From the NCBI GenBank assembly GCA_029227035.1, contig JAQXZD010000023.1, positions 1-41,543 on the forward strand: a stretch of DNA of 41,543 nucleotides. The letters are read 5' to 3'. Position 1 is the stretch's first letter; the number at the start of each line of letters is the position of its first letter. The stretch is from Lachnospiraceae bacterium (lineage in GTDB: Bacteria; Bacillota; Clostridia; Lachnospirales; Lachnospiraceae). This document shows, piece by piece, positions 33,617 through 41,543 of this stretch. The notes under the pieces are model-generated. The model saw nothing but the letters and a program-made list of their open reading frames with translations, made no database searches and had not been told where the DNA came from. Position numbers and translations under genes: made by a program.

Positions 33617-35587
33617 TTATTTCGTCTCCTGTGCTTCCTGTTTTATCTCTTCACGAATGGTCTTGGTACGAATCTCTTCGCAAATCTGGTCAATAAATTC
33701 GCCAAGCGGCTTTACTCCTTCGTCTCCTGCAAAACGGCTTCTCACAGAAACGGTCTTATCTGCCTCTTCCTGCTGTCCAACCACCAGCATATACGGAAGC
33801 TTGTCCAGACGTGCCTCACGAATCTTGTAACCGATTTTTTCTGAACGGTTATCAACCGTCACGTCCACATCATGCTTCTTCAGTTCCTCTGCCACGGTGT
33901 TTGCATAGTCCAGATATTTTTCGGATATCGGAAGTACACGCACCTGCTCCGGACACATCCATGTCGGGAACTTTCCTGCATAATGCTCAATCAGCCATGC
34001 AAGGGTTCTCTCATAGCAGCCAAGAGAGGTTCTGTGGATGATGTACGGACGGATTTTCTCGCCCTTCTCATCAATATAATACATATCAAAATTCTCAGCG
34101 ATGGCACAGTCGAGCTGAACCGTACACATGGTATCCTCTTTTCCGTACACATTCTTTGCCTGTGTATCAATCTTCGGACCGTAGAACGCAGCCTCACCCT
34201 CTGCTTCCACAAACGGAAGATTCTCTTCTATCAGGACCTGGCGAAGTGCATCCTGTGTCTTTTCCCAGTATTCATCATCCCCAAGATATTTTTTCTTATT
34301 CTTCGGATCCCACTTGGACAACCGGAATGTCACATCATCCTGTAATCCAAGAGTTCTTAAAATATGCAGTGTCAGATGCAGACAGTTACGAATCTCTTCC
34401 TCTGCCTGATCCGGACGTATTACATTGTGCGCTTCCGTAATCGTAAACTGGCGTACACGAGTCAGTCCGTGCATTTCTCCGGAGTCCTCACAACGGAAAA
34501 GTGTGGAGGTCTCACTCATACGATACGGTAAATCCCTGTAGGAATGCTGTTCATTCTTGTATACATAATACTGGAACGGACAGGTCATCGGACGAAGCGC
34601 AAACACTTCCTTATCTTTCTCCTCGTCTCCCAGTACAAACATGCCATCCTTATAATGATCCCAATGTCCTGAAATCTTATACAGATCCGACTTTGCCATA
34701 AGCGGTGTTCTGGTACGCTGGTATCCCCACTCTTTATCCTCCAGATCTTCGATCCAGCGCTGAAGTTTCATAATCATTTTCGTTCCCTTTGGAGTAAAAA
34801 GCGGAAGTCCCTGGCCAATCACATCAACAGTGGTAAACAATCCCATTTCACGTCCAAGCTTGTTGTGATCACGCTTTTTGGCATCCTCCAGCTTCTCCAT
34901 GTGAGCTTTCAAATCATCCTTCTTATTAAATGCTGTTCCGTAAATTCTCTGAAGACGTGCCTTTTCGGAATCACCTCTCCAGTATGCCATGGATGAAGAT
35001 ATCAGCTTATATGCTTTCACTCCCTTGGTGCTCATCAGATGCGGGCCTGCACACAGATCCACAAAACCGCCCTGATCGTAAAAACTGATCTCTGCATCCT
35101 CCGGCAGATCTTCAATAAGTTCTACTTTGTAAGGCTCATTGCGCTCCTGCATAAACTTGATCGCCTCTGCTCTCGGCAGGGTAAATCTTGTAATTTCATG
35201 ACCTTCCTTGATGATTTTTTTCATCTCAGCCTCTAACTGGTCCAAATCCTCTCTTGAAAACGGCTGTGCATCGAAATCATAATAAAATCCGTCATCAATT
35301 GCCGGTCCGATAGTAACCTTCGCTTCCGGGAAAAGACGCTTTACCGCCTCCGCCAGGATATGGGATGCCGTATGGCGGATTACCTGAAGTCCCTCCGGAT
35401 CACTTGCCGTGATAATGTTTAAGCTGCAGTCCTTATCAATAACGGTACGAAGGTCAACAACCTCTCCGTCCAGTTCTCCTGCGCATGCCACACGCGCCAG
35501 TCCCTCACTGATGTCTGCCGCAATCTCATATACGGATTTTGCTTCACTGTACTCTTTTGCAGAGCCGTCTTTTAAAGTGATTTTCAT
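33617..35587 (-). CDS. thrS: Threonine--tRNA ligase
   Basis: Class II threonyl-tRNA synthetase, 656 residues (normal length). The N-terminal TGS domain, the editing domain with the zinc-type HTASHILAEAVKRLFP, and the catalytic core with motif 2 FRCEDSGEMHGLTRVRQFT and motif 3 RPYIIHRTSLGCYERTLAWLIEHYAG are intact, followed by the anticodon-binding domain (VRVLPISEKYLDYA). AAAGGAG precedes the start. It is transcribed behind a T-box with an ACC specifier, so uncharged tRNA-Thr should raise its expression. A 57-codon gene sits between T-box and thrS. Confidence 0.97.
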   Translation of the reverse strand: MKITLKDGSAKEYSEAKSVYEIAADISEGLARVACAGELDGEVVDLRTVIDKDCSLNIITASDPEGLQVIRHTASHILAEAVKRLFPEAKVTIGPAIDDGFYYDFDAQPFSREDLDQLEAEMKKIIKEGHEITRFTLPRAEAIKFMQERNEPYKVELIEDLPEDAEISFYDQGGFVDLCAGPHLMSTKGVKAYKLISSSMAYWRGDSEKARLQRIYGTAFNKKDDLKAHMEKLEDAKKRDHNKLGREMGLFTTVDVIGQGLPLFTPKGTKMIMKLQRWIEDLEDKEWGYQRTRTPLMAKSDLYKISGHWDHYKDGMFVLGDEEKDKEVFALRPMTCPFQYYVYKNEQHSYRDLPYRMSETSTLFRCEDSGEMHGLTRVRQFTITEAHNVIRPDQAEEEIRNCLHLTLHILRTLGLQDDVTFRLSKWDPKNKKKYLGDDEYWEKTQDALRQVLIEENLPFVEAEGEAAFYGPKIDTQAKNVYGKEDTMCTVQLDCAIAENFDMYYIDEKGEKIRPYIIHRTSLGCYERTLAWLIEHYAGKFPTWMCPEQVRVLPISEKYLDYANTVAEELKKHDVDVTVDNRSEKIGYKIREARLDKLPYMLVVGQQEEADKTVSVRSRFAGDEGVKPLGEFIDQICEEIRTKTIREEIKQEAQETK

Positions 35588-35607
35588 TTTATAATACTCT
35601 CCTTTTC

Positions 35608-35781
35608 TTATTCTTCCTCTTTGGAATCTTTTTCATAATAAGCTCCATTGTTATTTCCGCAGCAGATGGTCTTGCGCGGGGAAAAGAACATACCGACAAT
35701 ACAGCCCACAGCGGCTGCAAGCGCAATGGTCAAAAACTGTTCTTTCGGCATGGTTACCAGATACTCTTTCAATTTTTTCAT
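35608..35781 (-). CDS. 57-residue membrane microprotein in the thrS operon
   Basis: A small protein: basic start MKKLKEYLVTMPKEQF, one membrane helix LTIALAAAVGCIVGMFF (about 17-33), the cytosolic-looking SPRKTICCGNNNG with a Cys pair, and an acidic end KDSKEEE. AAAGGAG lies 7 bases before the ATG. It starts just after the T-box terminator and ends 20 bp before thrS, so it is induced together with thrS on threonine starvation. The shape recalls YtxH-like small proteins, but I do not assign a family. The longer frame to 35838 enters the terminator and was rejected. Confidence 0.75.
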   Translation of the reverse strand: MKKLKEYLVTMPKEQFLTIALAAAVGCIVGMFFSPRKTICCGNNNGAYYEKDSKEEE

Positions 35782-35802
35782 AGGATTCTCCTTTCTCGTA
35801 TC

Positions 35803-36039
35803 AAATAAAAAAGTCCCCAATGTCAGTATGCCTGACACTGGGGACGATTACTCGCGGTTCCACCTCAGTTATCCCGAACAAAAATACTCGGAATCTCTCA
35901 TTGGATGATAACGGAATCACCGGACCGGATTGGGGTCACTCAGAGCTGGTCTTCGGCACATCTCCTATGCGGATGCTTTCAGCTCCCTTCCGGGGCATCC
36001 TTCTCTGTCACATTCCATATGCTTACTCGTCTCTTCACC
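35803..36039 (-). ncRNA. Threonine T-box riboswitch (thrS leader)
   Basis: The conserved T-box core AGGTGGAACCGCG is at 35865-35853. It is followed by a terminator stem (GTCCCCAGTGTCAG-type arm at 35845-35832 with 35826-35813, then TTTTTTATTT). Upstream, Stem I shows GGTGA, AGAG and the AGTA loop (36027-36024); the opposite side reads GACCAG-CTCT-GAGTGACC. Pairing AGAG/CTCT and GGT/ACC leaves a kink-turn-like GA/GAGTGA and puts ACC (35950-35948) in the specifier loop, a threonine codon. Uncharged tRNA-Thr would stabilise the antiterminator and permit transcription. Confidence 0.9.
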
Positions 36040-36055
36040 GTGTTCTTTATTGTGA

Positions 36056-36119
36056 GTAACTATTCAGAACCTGCCAGACATTCGCATTTCCGCACTCTCT
36101 GTGAGTTCCGAACCGTTAC
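36056..36119. repeat. 64-bp imperfect palindromic element in the thrS leader
   Basis: GTAACTATTCAGAACC (36056-36071) and AGTTCCGAACCGTTAC (36104-36119) are imperfect inverted copies (12 of 16 positions) flanking about 32 bp. It lies between the thrS promoter and Stem I of the T-box, so it would be transcribed as a hairpin. The core TAACTATTCA recurs at 40140 and 40416 and, inverted, at 40438. Confidence 0.5.
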
Positions 36120-36132
36120 CTGTTTACTTATG

Positions 36133-36160
36133 ATTATAAACATCTTTTTTACAAAATCAA
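36133..36160 (-). promoter_or_regulatory. Sigma-A promoter of the thrS T-box operon
   Basis: -35 TTGATT (36160-36155), 16-bp spacer, -10 TATAAT (36138-36133). It lies just before the end of the SEC-C gene. Confidence 0.65.
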
Positions 36161-36169
36161 GCCTGATTT

Positions 36170-36670
36170 TTATTTTCCACAGCAGAATTTATACTTCTTT
36201 CCACTGCCGCAAGGACAAGGATCATTACGGCCGACCTTCTTGCCCACAATCACCGTACCGGACTTCTTCTGCTCCAGATACAGTCTGTGTCTGGTCTCCT
36301 CATCAAAGATGTCCTTCCACATCGGAAGATTGTATAACCAGTCCGCCTTCGCATCCACCATGTTCTTGTAAAGCTTCTCTTTATCAAAAGCAAGACTTAC
36401 CTTTGTGTCCTCCTCCATTGTCTCAATCGGATTCGGCTCAATCAGGCTGTCGTTGATACCATCCAGAAATCCTGCCATCTCTAATACGGAAAGCTCATAT
36501 TTCTCTGCCAGTTCCTTGACGGTTCCCTCTACCACTTCATCCGGGTTCGAAAGGAGCTTCTCATACACGCCCTTTTCCAACAGGAAATATCTCTGCCAGA
36601 ACTTCTGTAATTCCCCCTGATTTGCTTTCTCATTGTAGGCAATCTTCTGCCACTCTTGCAATATAGCCAT
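36170..36670 (-). CDS. SEC-C motif protein
   Basis: A 166-residue soluble protein ending in a SEC-C zinc-binding motif ([21 protein letters not shown]), the same motif found at the end of SecA. The N-terminal 140 residues are helical ([36 protein letters not shown]) and belong to a group of hypothetical proteins seen in Clostridia; its role is unknown. The start at MAILQEWQ has AAAGGTGG upstream; the frame open to 36781 covers its promoter and was not used. It is a single gene, divergent from the 74-residue membrane protein. Confidence 0.85.
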   Translation of the reverse strand: MAILQEWQKIAYNEKANQGELQKFWQRYFLLEKGVYEKLLSNPDEVVEGTVKELAEKYELSVLEMAGFLDGINDSLIEPNPIETMEEDTKVSLAFDKEKLYKNMVDAKADWLYNLPMWKDIFDEETRHRLYLEQKKSGTVIVGKKVGRNDPCPCGSGKKYKFCCGK

Positions 36671-36725
36671 AATTATACCACCTTTATCAATTACGAATTT
36701 GCATGCTGACTCACATGTACATCCA

Positions 36726-36754
36726 TTATAGCAAACCCCATGCATTTTTCCAAG
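36726..36754 (-). promoter_or_regulatory. Sigma-A promoter of the SEC-C gene
   Basis: -35 TTGGAA (36754-36749), 17-bp spacer, -10 TATAAT (36731-36726). Confidence 0.65.
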
Positions 36755-36772
36755 TACCAAATACAAAAGAAT

Positions 36773-36801
36773 TGACGGCAAAATTTTTTTTCGTTATAGT
36801 T
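36773..36801 (+). promoter_or_regulatory. Sigma-A promoter of the 74-residue membrane protein
   Basis: -35 TTGACG (36773-36778), 17-bp spacer, -10 TATAGT (36796-36801), back to back with the SEC-C promoter. Confidence 0.65.
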
Positions 36802-36849
36802 ATGTCCAGATGATAATAAAATCAAGCCGTTAGCAAGGAGGTTATTTCC

Positions 36850-37074
36850 ATGAAACGAATCAAACAAATACTCGCCATTCTTGGCATTATTCTTTTGGCA
36901 GCCCTCTATCTGATTACCTTAATCTGCGCAATCACGGACAACACCGACACCATGAGTATGTTCAAGGCATCCATATTTGCCACAGTGGTCATCCCGGTCT
37001 TAATCTGGATTTACACCTTTATTTACCGCCTGATTCACAAGGACTCCGAAGAAGATCCAAAAAAAGAGGACTAA
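36850..37074 (+). CDS. Small two-helix membrane protein
   Basis: A 74-residue protein with two membrane helices (about 6-28 and 39-62), a short acidic loop (TDNTDTMSM) and a charged tail HKDSEEDPKKED. AAGGAGG lies 8 bases before the ATG and a consensus promoter is about 50 bp upstream, so it is clearly expressed as its own unit. I do not recognise a named family; similar small proteins are common in Lachnospiraceae. Its stop codon is only two bases from the stop of the convergent GldF-GldG gene. Confidence 0.8.
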   Translation: MKRIKQILAILGIILLAALYLITLICAITDNTDTMSMFKASIFATVVIPVLIWIYTFIYRLIHKDSEEDPKKED

Positions 37075-37076
37075 TC

Positions 37077-39191
37077 TTACTTTTTTCTTCGAACCGCAAA
37101 AATGACAATTCCCACAATAATCAGTATCAGCGGAACAAACAGGATAAAAGTCAGTCCCAAAAGCACCGCGAAGAGTGCATTGACCGTGAGCCTGTCAAGC
37201 GAATAGGATTTCGCCGGTATCACAGAAGCCTCTGCATTGGTCTGCGGAACCAGTGCACTGATGGCATCCTCGAACAATACCGCATTGTTCCCCGTCAACT
37301 GGCTTGCTTCGTCTCCAAATACATACGGTGTACCGAACACCAGCATCTGCATGGTATTCTCATCATCAATCTGCTTTTCCACCGCAAGTCCCACGGAAAA
37401 CGGTCCCTTAACATCCCCATCTTCATATCCATAATCCTGCATCTGATCCGGATTTGCCTTTGCCACGGCATCTTCCGTGGTATCTACAAGAGAGGTATAG
37501 GTCACATCATCTGTGCTGTCCGGATATGTGATACCAAGCGTTGCCGGAATGTAGATATAATTTCCTCCCATGCTTTCTGTATAAGCGGTACTGTTCACAT
37601 CGGAAAGCAGATACAAAGGTCCTCCCATTGTGTAATAATGCTGTGCATCATTTTCCGCAATAATCCCCGGCGCAAATTCCACCTCATACTTTTTGAGAAC
37701 AGACTCAAAATTCGGCAGCGGAGTATTGGTATAGGCACCGACTATAATCGCCTTTCCGCCAGCCTCCAGATAATCAATCACTTTTTCTGCATCTGCCTTG
37801 TTAAAATCCGTCTGCGGTGCATTGATGATAATGGCGGCTGCGTCCGCCGGAACACTCTCCTCATTCAAAAGCTCCACGGAAGACAGCGTCATATTCGCTT
37901 TGGTTACCGCATCCTTAAAGGCGCTTCCCAGTCCGCTCTCATCATGCCCGGTAATCTGATATACTACCGGCAGTTTCTCCGCATCCATGGTCACATAAGA
38001 AATGGCACTGGTCAGTTGTCCCTCCGCATCAAATCCGGTCAGCTCATTGGTGTAAGATGTTTCATACTGATAGATATCATAATAATCGATGACTCTCGAA
38101 CGCGCATCACTTACCACAATCAGACTGTTTGACGTCGGTTCGACATCGGTATAGTCCTGATAAAAATATGGCTTGCTTGAAGGATTGATATACTTCACTT
38201 TAATGTGCTTTGACATATCCTTATAGCGCGACAAAATCTCATCAACCTGCACATCTTTATTGCTTTTTGCAACCAATGCATAGATAGTGACATCCTGATC
38301 GAGATTCTTCAACACTTTTTTGGTGTCATCCATTATGGAATACAGCTTGGAATAAGAGCAGTCAATAGCTGTCTTATTGGACGGAATCGCATTGACTCCC
38401 ACATTCACTCCCACCGTAGCCGCAAGGGAAACAACAATCATTCCAATCGAGAAAACTCCCGTTGAAAGTTTCTTCCGGCTCATACAAAAACGCCGCTTCT
38501 GTATAGATTGCACTGTCAGGAAATTTAGAAATGCAATCACACTCACATAATATACGATTGCGGTAAGATCCAGACAGCCTCCCGCGAATTTATCAAACGG
38601 TGCATAGAGATCCAGACAGTTTAATATCTCCGTCAGCCAGTTTCCGTCGGATGAAATCAGTCCCGTAATCCCCTGCATCATATAACTGATAAACAGCACG
38701 GCAAAACTTAATACCGCCGCAATTACCTGACTCTCCGTAAGGGCCGATATCAGCATGCCGACCGCAATGCAGGCACAGCCGTACAGCCAGAATGCCAGAA
38801 TGGAGATATAGCTTTCTCCCATCGGCACCGTACCAAAAGCCCGCAGGATAAGCGGTGCAAAGCAAAACAGCAACACATCAACCGAGAACACAGACACCAT
38901 TGCGAGATACTTGCCCAGCACAATCTTGCCGACGGACACCGGAGCCGTCAACATAAGCTGGTCTGTCCTGTTTTTCCGCTCCTCCGCAAAACTGCGCATG
39001 GTAAGTACCGGCACGGCAATCAGAAAAATAATGGTGACGGAACTTAAACTGTAATAAACATAAGGATACCCCTGCATCAGATTATAGGCATAAAAATACA
39101 GGCCAAACAACGCTAAAAGTGCCGCAACAAATAACCATCCGATCACACTGTGAAAATATGCCTTGAATTCTTTTTTCCATATTGCAAACAT
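37077..39191 (-). CDS. GldF-GldG fusion: ABC-2 permease with auxiliary domain
   Basis: A 704-residue membrane protein joining two modules that are separate in gliding-type exporters. Residues about 1-235 are an ABC-2 permease with six helices (MFAIWKKEFKAYFHSVIGW, LTMRSFAEERKNRTDQLMLTAP). A further helix near 250 leads to the extracellular GldG-like domain (ABC_transp_aux type; VTIYALVAKSNKDVQVDEILSRYKDMS, VVYQITGHDE) and a last helix near 680-700. The start overlaps the ATPase stop (TAATG), so the pair is coupled. The substrate is unknown; the gliding name does not imply gliding motility here. Confidence 0.9.
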   Translation of the reverse strand: MFAIWKKEFKAYFHSVIGWLFVAALLALFGLYFYAYNLMQGYPYVYYSLSSVTIIFLIAVPVLTMRSFAEERKNRTDQLMLTAPVSVGKIVLGKYLAMVSVFSVDVLLFCFAPLILRAFGTVPMGESYISILAFWLYGCACIAVGMLISALTESQVIAAVLSFAVLFISYMMQGITGLISSDGNWLTEILNCLDLYAPFDKFAGGCLDLTAIVYYVSVIAFLNFLTVQSIQKRRFCMSRKKLSTGVFSIGMIVVSLAATVGVNVGVNAIPSNKTAIDCSYSKLYSIMDDTKKVLKNLDQDVTIYALVAKSNKDVQVDEILSRYKDMSKHIKVKYINPSSKPYFYQDYTDVEPTSNSLIVVSDARSRVIDYYDIYQYETSYTNELTGFDAEGQLTSAISYVTMDAEKLPVVYQITGHDESGLGSAFKDAVTKANMTLSSVELLNEESVPADAAAIIINAPQTDFNKADAEKVIDYLEAGGKAIIVGAYTNTPLPNFESVLKKYEVEFAPGIIAENDAQHYYTMGGPLYLLSDVNSTAYTESMGGNYIYIPATLGITYPDSTDDVTYTSLVDTTEDAVAKANPDQMQDYGYEDGDVKGPFSVGLAVEKQIDDENTMQMLVFGTPYVFGDEASQLTGNNAVLFEDAISALVPQTNAEASVIPAKSYSLDRLTVNALFAVLLGLTFILFVPLILIIVGIVIFAVRRKK

Positions 39192-40117
39192 TACTCCCGT
39201 CCTCCTTCTTGGGTAATTTCAAGGAATACATCCTCCAGCGACCTGGTAACCGTATGCATTTCCAGAACCGGAATCCCGCTGTCCGCCATCCGGCGAAAAA
39301 CTTCTTCCCGGACATCCGCACCCTTTTGGGCATAAATCATCAGTTTATCTTCCTCCGCTTCTACTCTGTCAATCTGTTCTACCGACAACAGTAATTCTTT
39401 TGCCCGCTCTGCATCCCGCCTTACCACAAGCTCGATTTCCTGCTCTCCAGACATCATGCTAAGCAGATTTTCCGTTGTATCACTTGCCACAAGTTTTCCT
39501 TTGGATATGATAAACACATGATCACAGACCGCACTGATTTCCGTCAGAATATGTGAACTTAAGATGACGATATGTTTTTTCCCAAGCTCCTTAATCAAAT
39601 CCCTGATTTCAATAATCTGCTTTGGATCCAAACCTACCGTCGGCTCATCCAGTATGATAATCTCCGGATATCCGAGAACCGCCTGAGCCAAGCCAACTCT
39701 CTGCCTGTAACCTTTGGACAGGTTCCGTATCATGCGCTCCGAAACCTCCGTAATTCCGGTTGTCTCCATCGCCTCTTTTACATAGGCTTCCCGTTTTTTC
39801 TTTTCCAGTTTCTTAAGCTCCGCGGCAAAATCCAGATACTCCCGCACCGTCATATCCGTATACAGTGGCGGAATCTCAGGCAGATAGCCGATACAGCTCT
39901 TTGCCTTCTCCGGCTCCTTAAAAATGTCATGGCCGTTTACTTTTACTTCCCCGGAGGTTGCCTCCAGATAACCGGTAATGATATTCATCGTGGTTGATTT
40001 TCCTGCCCCGTTCGGTCCCAGAAATCCGTATATTTTTCCCTGTTCCACCGTCAGTGACAGATCATCCACGGCAACATGATCTCCATATTTTTTCACAAGA
40101 TTGTTTATCTCAATCAC
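39191..40117 (-). CDS. ABC transporter ATP-binding protein (GldA-like)
   Basis: The 308-residue ATPase partner of the GldF-GldG fusion. Walker A GPNGAGKSTTMNI, signature LSKGYRQRVGLAQA, Walker B IIILDEPTVGLDPKQ and the switch His in LSSHILTE are intact; a C-terminal domain of about 90 residues follows. The start is GTG at 40117 (VIEINNLVKKYG), with AAAGGAGG upstream; the longer frame to 40204 has no ribosome site. The ATPase is upstream of, and overlaps by one base with, the permease gene. Confidence 0.92.
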   Translation of the reverse strand: MIEINNLVKKYGDHVAVDDLSLTVEQGKIYGFLGPNGAGKSTTMNIITGYLEATSGEVKVNGHDIFKEPEKAKSCIGYLPEIPPLYTDMTVREYLDFAAELKKLEKKKREAYVKEAMETTGITEVSERMIRNLSKGYRQRVGLAQAVLGYPEIIILDEPTVGLDPKQIIEIRDLIKELGKKHIVILSSHILTEISAVCDHVFIISKGKLVASDTTENLLSMMSGEQEIELVVRRDAERAKELLLSVEQIDRVEAEEDKLMIYAQKGADVREEVFRRMADSGIPVLEMHTVTRSLEDVFLEITQEGGRE

Positions 40118-40139
40118 TGCGAAGTCCTCCTTTTCACTA

Positions 40140-40252
40140 TAACTATTCACAGCCGATTGCAATCCCCCTGAAAACAATGATCCCATTAGAGCTACAACAT
40201 TCACAGGATTGTATCATATTTTGTTCAAGTCAAAAATCGAATTTGTATCATG
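40140..40252. repeat. Repeated motifs upstream of the ABC exporter
   Basis: The gene-free stretch 40118-40558 holds TAACTATTCA at 40140-40149 and a direct repeat TTGTATCAT at 40210-40218 and 40244-40252, with another GATAC-type copy (ATGATAC) near 40317. The spacing suggests binding sites for a regulator of the exporter operon; no regulator is encoded nearby. I could not fix the promoter. Confidence 0.4.
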
Positions 40253-40415
40253 AACGATTTCAAATAGTCTCTGACAATATGCAACATTTATGCCATTATC
40301 TTTATTTAATGGAACCATGATACTGTCGATTTTTGGCCTTTCACAAAACACGATACGATCCTGCAAAATTTCAATATTAATACAATTGTTTTCAAGGGGT
40401 TTCGCAATCGTTTAA

Positions 40416-40447
40416 TAACTATTCAAATTTTACCTTATGAATAGTTA
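40416..40447. repeat. Perfect 10-bp inverted repeat TAACTATTCA / TGAATAGTTA
   Basis: The arms at 40416-40425 and 40438-40447 are perfect inverted copies separated by 12 bases. The same 10-mer occurs in the thrS leader and before the ABC exporter. It could be an operator or a degenerate mobile palindrome. Confidence 0.55.
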
Positions 40448-40512
40448 CGCTTTTATATATAGTGTAATAAATGAACGTGTGTAAATCATGGAGAAATTGT
40501 GTCCATTATGTG

Positions 40513-40546
40513 AAAAAAGAGCCCGTCTTTGAAAAAAGACAGGCTC
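40513..40546 (-). terminator. Rho-independent terminator of purA
   Basis: On the minus strand GAGCCTGTCTTT pairs with AAAGACGGGCTC (one mismatch) and is followed by TTTTTT, 12 bases or so after the purA stop. Confidence 0.85.
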
Positions 40547-40558
40547 TCAATGCGCTAT

Positions 40559-41543
40559 TTACCTGCTCAGCGGGGACTTACGATAAATAATATCGTTACG
40601 TCCAGGTCCGTTGGATACCATGGTAATCGGATATCCAATCTCTTCCTCGATAAACTCGATATACTTACGGCAGTTCTCCGGAAGTTCCTCATAGTTCTTA
40701 ATTCCCCGGATATCGCATTTCCAGCCCGGAAGTGTCTTAAGAACCGGCTTTGCCTTCTCAAGCTTGCTGGTTACCGGGAAGTCCGTGGTCACTTCACCAT
40801 CAATCTCGTAACCGACACATACCGGAATCTCATCCAGATATCCCAGCACGTCAAGCACCGTAAATGCCACATCCGTGGTTCCCTGCAGGCGGCAGCCGTA
40901 TTTACTTGCCACACAGTCGAACCATCCCATTCTGCGCGGACGTCCGGTTGTAGCTCCGAACTCTCCACCGTCTCCGCCTCTGCGGCGAAGCTCATCTGCC
41001 TCATCTCCGAAAATCTCACTGACAAAAGCTCCGGCTCCGACTGCAGAAGAATATGCCTTACATACCGTAATTACCTGCTTAATCTCATAAGGCGGAATTC
41101 CTGCGCCGATTGCTCCGTATGCTGCCAGAGTCGAAGAAGATGTCACCATCGGATAAATTCCGTGATCCGGATCCTTCAAAGTACCAAGCTGTCCCTCCAG
41201 AAGAATTGTCTTGCCTTCCTTCAGTGCTTTGTCCAGATACAGTGAAACATCACATACATACGGTGCTACCATATCCCTGTACTCATGCAGGGTTGCAAGC
41301 AATTCATCCGTATCAATCAACGGCTTGTGATAGAGATGCTCCAGCATAATATTTTTCTGTTCTGCTACCCGTACCACTTTTTCCTTTAAAAGCTCCTCAT
41401 CAAAAAGCTCGCTTACCTGGAAACCAATCTTTGCATATTTATCGGAATAAAAAGGTGCAATACCGGATTTGGTGGATCCGAAAGATTTACCGCCAAGACG
41501 CTCCTCCTCATACTGGTCAAACAGAATGTGATAAGGCATTACG
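40559..41543 (-). CDS. purA: Adenylosuccinate synthase, partial (N-terminus beyond the window)
   Basis: The last 327 or so residues of PurA, which joins IMP and aspartate using GTP in the first AMP-specific step of purine synthesis. Visible family segments are MPYHILFDQYEEERLGG, STKSGIAPFYSDKYAK, EGQLGTLKDPDHGIYPMVTSSST, GEFGATTGRPRRMGWFD and the C-terminal SNGPGRNDII. The frame is open to the edge of the window; the first Met at 41539 aligns with an internal position of the family, so the start is missing. Full-length family members are about 425 residues, so roughly 100 are missing. It ends at its own terminator. Confidence 0.95.
   Translation of the reverse strand, partial: VMPYHILFDQYEEERLGGKSFGSTKSGIAPFYSDKYAKIGFQVSELFDEELLKEKVVRVAEQKNIMLEHLYHKPLIDTDELLATLHEYRDMVAPYVCDVSLYLDKALKEGKTILLEGQLGTLKDPDHGIYPMVTSSSTLAAYGAIGAGIPPYEIKQVITVCKAYSSAVGAGAFVSEIFGDEADELRRRGGDGGEFGATTGRPRRMGWFDCVASKYGCRLQGTTDVAFTVLDVLGYLDEIPVCVGYEIDGEVTTDFPVTSKLEKAKPVLKTLPGWKCDIRGIKNYEELPENCRKYIEFIEEEIGYPITMVSNGPGRNDIIYRKSPLSR

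Noticed and set aside
1-41543. CRISPR array, prophage, insertion sequence, tRNA or rRNA genes
   Set aside because: No regular repeat-spacer pattern, transposase, integrase, phage gene or recognisable tRNA/rRNA sequence was seen on either strand.

Overview
The window looks like a chromosomal segment of a spore-forming, low-to-mid-GC member of the Clostridia, most likely Lachnospiraceae. This rests on the division and cell-wall (dcw) cluster leading directly into spoIIGA-sigE, a sigG gene nearby, strong AGGAGG-type ribosome sites, a threonine T-box, and protein sequences that resemble this family. No tRNA, rRNA, CRISPR array, insertion sequence or prophage was seen. Most genes lie on the minus strand.

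Layout, left to right. (1) 1-1041: a regulatory-looking leader and a class B sortase on the plus strand. (2) 1016-3249: a PqqD-like protein translationally coupled to an OPT-family transporter. (3) 3321-16539: a 13-kb minus-strand operon encoding a secreted/membrane protein, an ABC ATPase and permease, a coiled-coil membrane protein, a MoxR AAA+ ATPase, a DUF58 protein, a 1478-residue protein with three VWA domains, and an ABC-class ATPase, ending at a strong terminator. (4) 16648-17430: queT under a probable preQ1-I riboswitch, plus a 45-residue microprotein. (5) 17548-21719: the sporulation block, with sigG on the plus strand convergent with a beta-CASP metallo-hydrolase, then sigE and spoIIGA behind a Spo0A-type promoter. 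(6) 21724-32183: the dcw cluster in transcription order mraZ, rsmH, ftsL, two class B PBPs, murD, ftsW, divIB, ftsZ. mraY, murG and murB are missing from it. (7) 32243-36160: lgt, a DUF1540 protein and thrS, the last behind a threonine T-box with a 57-residue membrane microprotein between T-box and thrS. (8) 36170-40117: a SEC-C protein, a small membrane protein and a gliding-type ABC exporter (ATPase plus GldF-GldG fusion). (9) 40559-41543: the 3' part of purA.

The most striking observation is in ftsL. Its reading frame is interrupted by an in-frame TAG at codon 108, and the same frame then continues for 48 codons of typical FtsL C-terminal sequence up to a second TAG that touches the ribosome site of the next PBP gene. 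Either an essential divisome gene is truncated in this strain, or the stop is read through, or it is a sequence error.

Other points worth following: spoIIGA seems to lack a usable ATG, GTG or TTG and to start at ATT. One PBP has KTA in place of KTG. The MoxR/triple-VWA/ABC operon looks like a dedicated envelope machine of unknown function. Short repeated elements (TAACTATTCA) occur only between genes, one copy inside a 64-bp hairpin in the thrS leader.
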